A DNA stretch of 8,547 nucleotides, taken from Candidatus Margulisiibacteriota bacterium (lineage in GTDB: Bacteria; Margulisbacteria; WOR-1; O2-12-FULL-45-9). Below the pieces are notes generated by a model, which saw nothing but the letters and a program-made list of their open reading frames with translations, was not told the DNA's origin and made no database searches. The stretch is from contig JAHIUL010000193.1 in the NCBI GenBank assembly GCA_018817195.1, positions 1 through 8,547 of the forward strand, written 5' to 3'. Positions within the stretch are counted from its first letter, which is position 1. The number at the start of each line of letters is the position of its first letter. Positions 5,467-8,547 of the stretch are shown piece after piece. Made by a program: the position numbers and the translations under genes.

Positions 5467-6309
5467 ATGGCAGAATTGACCAAGAAAAACCTCGAAGCTT
5501 TCCTCGAAAAACTAACAAGAAATAAAGATACTTTTGCGCTTTTTGAAAGAGTTGGATTATATGGCACCCAGGATCACCTCTTCAGTTTCCTTAAAAGCAG
5601 ACTGGAATACTGCATGGATTATTTAGGGGTTGATTTCCCAACACTTTTTCAAAGAATGATGGAATATCAAAAGAAAAACCCGCAAAAGGAATTCGGACAG
5701 ATTAATGCTCAGCTTTATCAGGACGAGATGCATCCGGTTATCATGGCTCTCTTTTATGCTGTTTCTGAGCCCTTTATGCTGAGGAAGATTGTTAAACAGG
5801 AAATTCTTTATCTGGCTTTTAAGCTTCAGAAAATCAAGAAGATTTTTATTGCCGGGGTGGGCTGCGGTGAAATATTTGAGAATATTTCAAAAATTCCGTT
5901 AATTAAGGATCCTGAACAAATTAAGGTAATCGGTCTGGATATCAGCGCCTCTGCAATTGATTTTTGTAAAAAACGAACTTCTCTTTATAAATTCAAGATT
6001 ATTTCTGAAATAGCGGACCTTGATTTTTATGAGTTTTCAGAGAAGTACGATCTCACAGAGCTCTCAGAAGTGATTGAGCATGTCAGAGACCCGCAAAAAC
6101 TTGTGAATAAAGCTGCAAATTCTTCTAAATTGATCCTGGTTACTATTCCTCTTATGCTGGATGTTCCGGATCATCTTCATCTTTTTAATGTTGCCAAGGC
6201 AAGAGAGATAATTCGAAATGCGAAGTTAGATATCATTTATGAGACGGCTCGTAACAGCTTTTATGTTAGACAATTTTTCTATTTTGCTCTTTTAAAGGGC
6301 AGGGGATAG
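5467..6309 (+). CDS. class I SAM-dependent methyltransferase
   Basis: The 280-aa product should transfer a methyl group from S-adenosylmethionine; the acceptor is unknown. The first ~120 residues form a helical domain without a motif I recognise. The Rossmann-type domain follows: motif I FIAGVGCGE (127-135), the acidic end of strand 2 in GLDIS (D158) for the ribose hydroxyls, and YDLTELSEVIEHVRDP (194-209), the usual motif IV region of the UbiG/Methyltransf_23-like group. A DVPDHLHLF stretch (232-240) and a C-terminal strand pair close the fold. Motif I lacks the acidic residue often seen before the first glycine, and Glu198 is unusual in motif IV, but the fold signature is clear. ATG 5467 is the first in-frame start after a TGA at 5440. 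It appears to be a single-gene, possibly leaderless transcript that converges on hisA 10 bases beyond its stop. Small-molecule, glycan or lipid methylation are all possible. Confidence 0.85.
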   Translation: MAELTKKNLEAFLEKLTRNKDTFALFERVGLYGTQDHLFSFLKSRLEYCMDYLGVDFPTLFQRMMEYQKKNPQKEFGQINAQLYQDEMHPVIMALFYAVSEPFMLRKIVKQEILYLAFKLQKIKKIFIAGVGCGEIFENISKIPLIKDPEQIKVIGLDISASAIDFCKKRTSLYKFKIISEIADLDFYEFSEKYDLTELSEVIEHVRDPQKLVNKAANSSKLILVTIPLMLDVPDHLHLFNVAKAREIIRNAKLDIIYETARNSFYVRQFFYFALLKGRG

Positions 6310-6319
6310 AAAGATAATT

Positions 6320-7024
6320 CTAGATGATTTCTTCTAGTTTCAGCTTCTTCTCGTACAAAGCCTTACCAATAATGCAGCCTTCAGCGCCAATTGCTTTAAG
6401 CTGCTCAACATCATCCTTGCTGGAAACTCCGCCAGAGGCAATCACAGGCACGCCAACTTGGGCAATAAAATCTTTAATCGCTTCAAAATTAGGCCCTGTC
6501 AACATGCCGTCGCGGCTGATCTCCGTGTAAACAAAGCGCCTGACCCCAAGATCAATTGCTTCTTTAGCCAAAGTAAAAATGTCTTTTTTAGAAATCTTGA
6601 CCCAGCCTTCGGTTGCAGCCTTGCCGTCCTTAGCATCAATAGCAACAGCAATACTGTCGCCAAACTTTTCACAATATAAGCCTAATGTATTTGGGTTCTT
6701 AACAGCTGTTGTGCCAAGAATAACCCGGTTAACGCCAAAATCCAGCAGTTCCTGGATAACTTCGATATTCCTGATGCCGCCGCCGGTCTGGACCGGGATA
6801 TTTACGTGCTTGGCAATGGTCTTGATAATTTCAATGTTTTTTGGAATGCCGGTGCGCGCGCCGTCAAGGTCCACCACGTGCAAGCGCTGCGCTCCCTTGG
6901 CTTCCCAGCGCTGGGCAATCTGCACCGGATCGCCGGAATAAACAGTTTCTTTGTCATAGCGGCCCTGTTTCAGCCGGACGCATTTAGCATCTAGAATATC
7001 TATTGCAGGTATTACTTCAAACAT
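6320..7024 (-). CDS. hisA: HisA, phosphoribosylformimino-AICAR-phosphate isomerase (histidine biosynthesis)
   Basis: This cytosolic enzyme converts ProFAR to PRFAR by an Amadori rearrangement, the fourth step of histidine synthesis. The 234-aa product is a (beta/alpha)8 barrel of normal, slightly short length. It starts with VIPAIDI, placing catalytic Asp9 at the end of strand 1. Further signatures are VDLDGA (51-56), the first phosphate-site loop TGGGIR (80-85), VILGT (101-105), second catalytic Asp130 in AIDAKDGK, TEISRDGM (167-174), and the second phosphate-site loop ASGGVSS (196-202). It overlaps the end of hisH by 13 bases and has only a poor ribosome site, so it is probably translated by coupling to hisH. 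TrpF-like dual activity (PriA) cannot be excluded from sequence alone, but the motifs match ordinary HisA. Confidence 0.96.
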   Translation of the reverse strand: MFEVIPAIDILDAKCVRLKQGRYDKETVYSGDPVQIAQRWEAKGAQRLHVVDLDGARTGIPKNIEIIKTIAKHVNIPVQTGGGIRNIEVIQELLDFGVNRVILGTTAVKNPNTLGLYCEKFGDSIAVAIDAKDGKAATEGWVKISKKDIFTLAKEAIDLGVRRFVYTEISRDGMLTGPNFEAIKDFIAQVGVPVIASGGVSSKDDVEQLKAIGAEGCIIGKALYEKKLKLEEII

Positions 7025-7638
7025 AATTTGCCAAAATTCCTTATTATTTTTAAGCCGACTTCTCCGCTTTTTTCCGGGTGGAACTGGATGCCAAAAATAT
7101 TATCCTTCCAAACAGAGGAAGTAAACTCTATCCCGTAGTCCGTTTTGGTCGCAGTTACCATTTCATCATCCGGAATCACGTAATATGAATGAGCAAAGTA
7201 TACCATATTACCATCATCAATTCCATCAAGAATAGGGGAGCGGTGTTTGATTAACAGCCTGTTCCAGCCCATATGGGGAATGCTTTGGTTTTTCCATGGC
7301 GTGCCGGCAAAATTGAATTTTTTGACCTTGCCTTTAAGAATTGACAGGCCTTTTTCCTTGCCTTCTTCCGATGACTCAAATAAATGCTGCAAACCAAGGC
7401 AGATGCCCAGAAATGGCTTACCTAAAGCAATTGCTTCCTCAATCGCGCCTTCTAAACTTGATTTTCGCAGATCATTTAACGCAGCATCAAAAGAGCCAAC
7501 TCCAGGCAGGACAACGCCTTTCGCATTGCGGATCGTCACTTTATCTTTAGTGATTTCAGCAGGGAAGCCCAGCTTTTCAAAAGCTTTTTGCACGCTACGC
7601 AGATTGCCGCTGCCATAGTCAATAATCGCTATAGACAT
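7012..7638 (-). CDS. hisH: HisH, glutaminase subunit of imidazole-glycerol-phosphate synthase
   Basis: HisH hydrolyses glutamine and feeds ammonia through HisF, which uses PRFAR to make imidazole-glycerol phosphate and AICAR. The 208-aa product is a complete class I amidotransferase: IIDYGSGN at the N-terminus, the PGVGSF oxyanion-strand loop (45-50), nucleophile Cys80 in GICLGLQ, and the catalytic pair His187 and Glu189 in QFHPEKS. PHMGWN (121-126) is a HisH hallmark that helps tell it from PabA/TrpG-type glutaminases. The start overlaps the end of the ROK gene by 10 bases; GGAG lies about 10 bases upstream. It precedes hisA, the enzyme that makes the synthase substrate. The obligate partner gene hisF does not follow, because hisA is the last leftward gene before a convergent gene. 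Confidence 0.96.
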   Translation of the reverse strand: MSIAIIDYGSGNLRSVQKAFEKLGFPAEITKDKVTIRNAKGVVLPGVGSFDAALNDLRKSSLEGAIEEAIALGKPFLGICLGLQHLFESSEEGKEKGLSILKGKVKKFNFAGTPWKNQSIPHMGWNRLLIKHRSPILDGIDDGNMVYFAHSYYVIPDDEMVTATKTDYGIEFTSSVWKDNIFGIQFHPEKSGEVGLKIIRNFGKLCLK

Positions 7639-8504
7639 AACGCCGCTGCTCCAAGCACGCCAGCATCGCCTTTGAGCTTTGCACGCACAATTTTAACAGA
7701 CTTAGCAGGCAAGGTAAGGGCATATTTTTTAAACTCTTTCTTAACAGGCAGGCCAATGTGCTGCCACATGTTGGATAAGCCGCCGCCGATTACAATCATC
7801 TCTGGATTGAATATGTTGACCAGATTAGCAACGCCAATAGCCAAATAATGCGCTACTTCTTCAAGCGCCTTTTTTGCCTTTTTATCTCCCTGATGCGCAG
7901 CCAGGTGGGCGGCAATGGCATCCATGCCGGTCATTTTCTTAATCGCAGTTCCAGAAGCTAGGGATTCCAAGCAACCGTAATTGCCGCAGGCACAGATATA
8001 AGTTTTTTTTGAATCAATTATCATGTGGCCAAATTCACCTGCAGCGCCAATTGCGCCCCTGTAAAGTTTCTTATCAATAATAATGCCGCCGCCAATGCCG
8101 GTTGAAACAGTCATATATAAGAAGTGCTTAACGAATTTGCCTGCGCCAAACCAAGCCTCAGCCAGGGCTGCGCAGTTTGCATCATTATCAACAAATACAG
8201 GCACCTTGTATTCTTTCTCCAGAATATCTTTTAAATGCACCTTTTCCCAGCCTGGCAGGTTAGGGGCTTCAACTACAATTCCCTTTTCATATAATATGGG
8301 GCCTGGCGCGCCAATACCAATTGCCTTGATTTTTACCTTGTGGCTCTTGATCAATGTATCAATTACTTTGTGGATATTTTCAATTACACGCTTTTTGCCT
8401 TGATTGGCTTCAGTGGGGATGTGTACATCCATGAGGATCTTGCCTGAGGGCGTAGCTAAAACCCCAGCTATCTTTGTGCCGCCAAGATCTATGCCAATAA
8501 TCAT
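7629..8504 (-). CDS. ROK-family sugar kinase, probably glucokinase
   Basis: The 291-aa product should phosphorylate a hexose at C6 using ATP. It shows the ROK features in order: phosphate-binding DLGGTK (6-11), GIGAPGPI (63-70), catalytic Asp108 in VDNDANCAA, the STGIGGGI loop (134-141), sugar-binding Glu157/His160 in GEFGH, and the zinc motif CACGNYGCLE (Cys171, Cys173, Cys178, with His160). A DNA-binding N-terminal domain is absent, so it is an enzyme and not a ROK repressor. Glucose is the likely substrate from overall character, but N-acetylglucosamine or mannose cannot be excluded. I chose ATG 8504 (MIIGIDLGGT) over an in-frame ATG at 8522: the family starts this way and a -10 box (8518-8513) overlaps the intervening codons. 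It leads an operon with hisH and hisA. Confidence 0.93.
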   Translation of the reverse strand: MIIGIDLGGTKIAGVLATPSGKILMDVHIPTEANQGKKRVIENIHKVIDTLIKSHKVKIKAIGIGAPGPILYEKGIVVEAPNLPGWEKVHLKDILEKEYKVPVFVDNDANCAALAEAWFGAGKFVKHFLYMTVSTGIGGGIIIDKKLYRGAIGAAGEFGHMIIDSKKTYICACGNYGCLESLASGTAIKKMTGMDAIAAHLAAHQGDKKAKKALEEVAHYLAIGVANLVNIFNPEMIVIGGGLSNMWQHIGLPVKKEFKKYALTLPAKSVKIVRAKLKGDAGVLGAAALCL

Positions 8505-8512
8505 GATGAGAA

Positions 8513-8541
8513 AGTATATCATATATTATTTGTTTTTTCAT
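8513..8541 (-). promoter_or_regulatory. promoter of the ROK-hisH-hisA operon, near-leaderless
   Basis: On the minus strand ATGAAA (8541-8536; 4 of 6 matches to TTGACA), a 17-base spacer and TATACT (8518-8513; 5 of 6 matches to TATAAT). The ATG at 8504 lies 8 bases after the -10 box, and the intervening TTCTCATC has no Shine-Dalgarno. The layout matches the methyltransferase promoter at 5431-5459. Confidence 0.45.
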
Positions 8542-8547
8542 CGAAAA

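Noticed and set aside
6320..6337. CTAGA...TCTAG inverted repeat at the hisA/methyltransferase junction as a shared terminator
   Set aside because: The 5-bp AT-rich stem lies mostly inside the hisA coding end and lacks a T-run on either strand.
1..8547. CRISPR array, tRNA/rRNA genes, insertion sequence or phage attachment site
   Set aside because: No regularly spaced direct repeats, no cloverleaf or rRNA-like sequence, no transposase and no terminal inverted repeats were found.

Overview
The window reads as a piece of a moderately AT-rich bacterial chromosome using standard TAA/TAG stops. Only four genes belong to families I recognise with confidence: a GT2 glycosyltransferase with TPRs, a class I methyltransferase, HisA/HisH, and a ROK sugar kinase. 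None of these fixes the lineage. The many unrecognised helical proteins would fit a poorly sampled, uncultivated phylum, but that is an impression and not a sequence-based assignment.

Left half (1-4927, + strand). The window opens inside a gene whose last 274 residues run from a Trp/Gly/Asn-rich part into a very basic coiled-coil tail. After a 79-base gap comes a tight block of five genes (905-4927), joined by a 1-base overlap (TAATG), a 10-base gap, a 20-base overlap and a 14-base gap, each gene with its own Shine-Dalgarno. Four of the five products (182, 127, 531 and 144 aa) are helical, charged proteins that I cannot assign to a family; three of these four contain no cysteine. The fifth is an N-terminal GT2 glycosyltransferase with C-terminal TPRs. 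The 531-aa protein carries a tandem ~60-residue repeat near its C-terminus, and the C-terminal half of the 182-aa protein matches the same module. The two proteins are therefore probably related parts of one machinery. This block is the best candidate for an undescribed system.

Middle (4928-5466). This 539-base stretch has no intact gene of certain status. On the minus strand it holds a small gene that appears frameshifted: one open frame from 5377 continues in the -1 frame to a stop at 4980. An extended -10 promoter for it lies back-to-back with a consensus-like sigma70 promoter for the rightward methyltransferase. The methyltransferase -10 box ends 7 bases before its ATG and no Shine-Dalgarno is visible, so the mRNA is probably leaderless.

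Right half (5467-8547). The methyltransferase runs rightward and converges, 10 bases apart, on a leftward operon of ROK kinase, hisH and hisA, whose genes overlap by 10 and 13 bases. The ROK gene also has a -10 box immediately before its best start codon and no Shine-Dalgarno. HisA makes the substrate (PRFAR) for the HisH/HisF imidazole-glycerol-phosphate synthase. hisF, the obligate partner of hisH, is not in the window.
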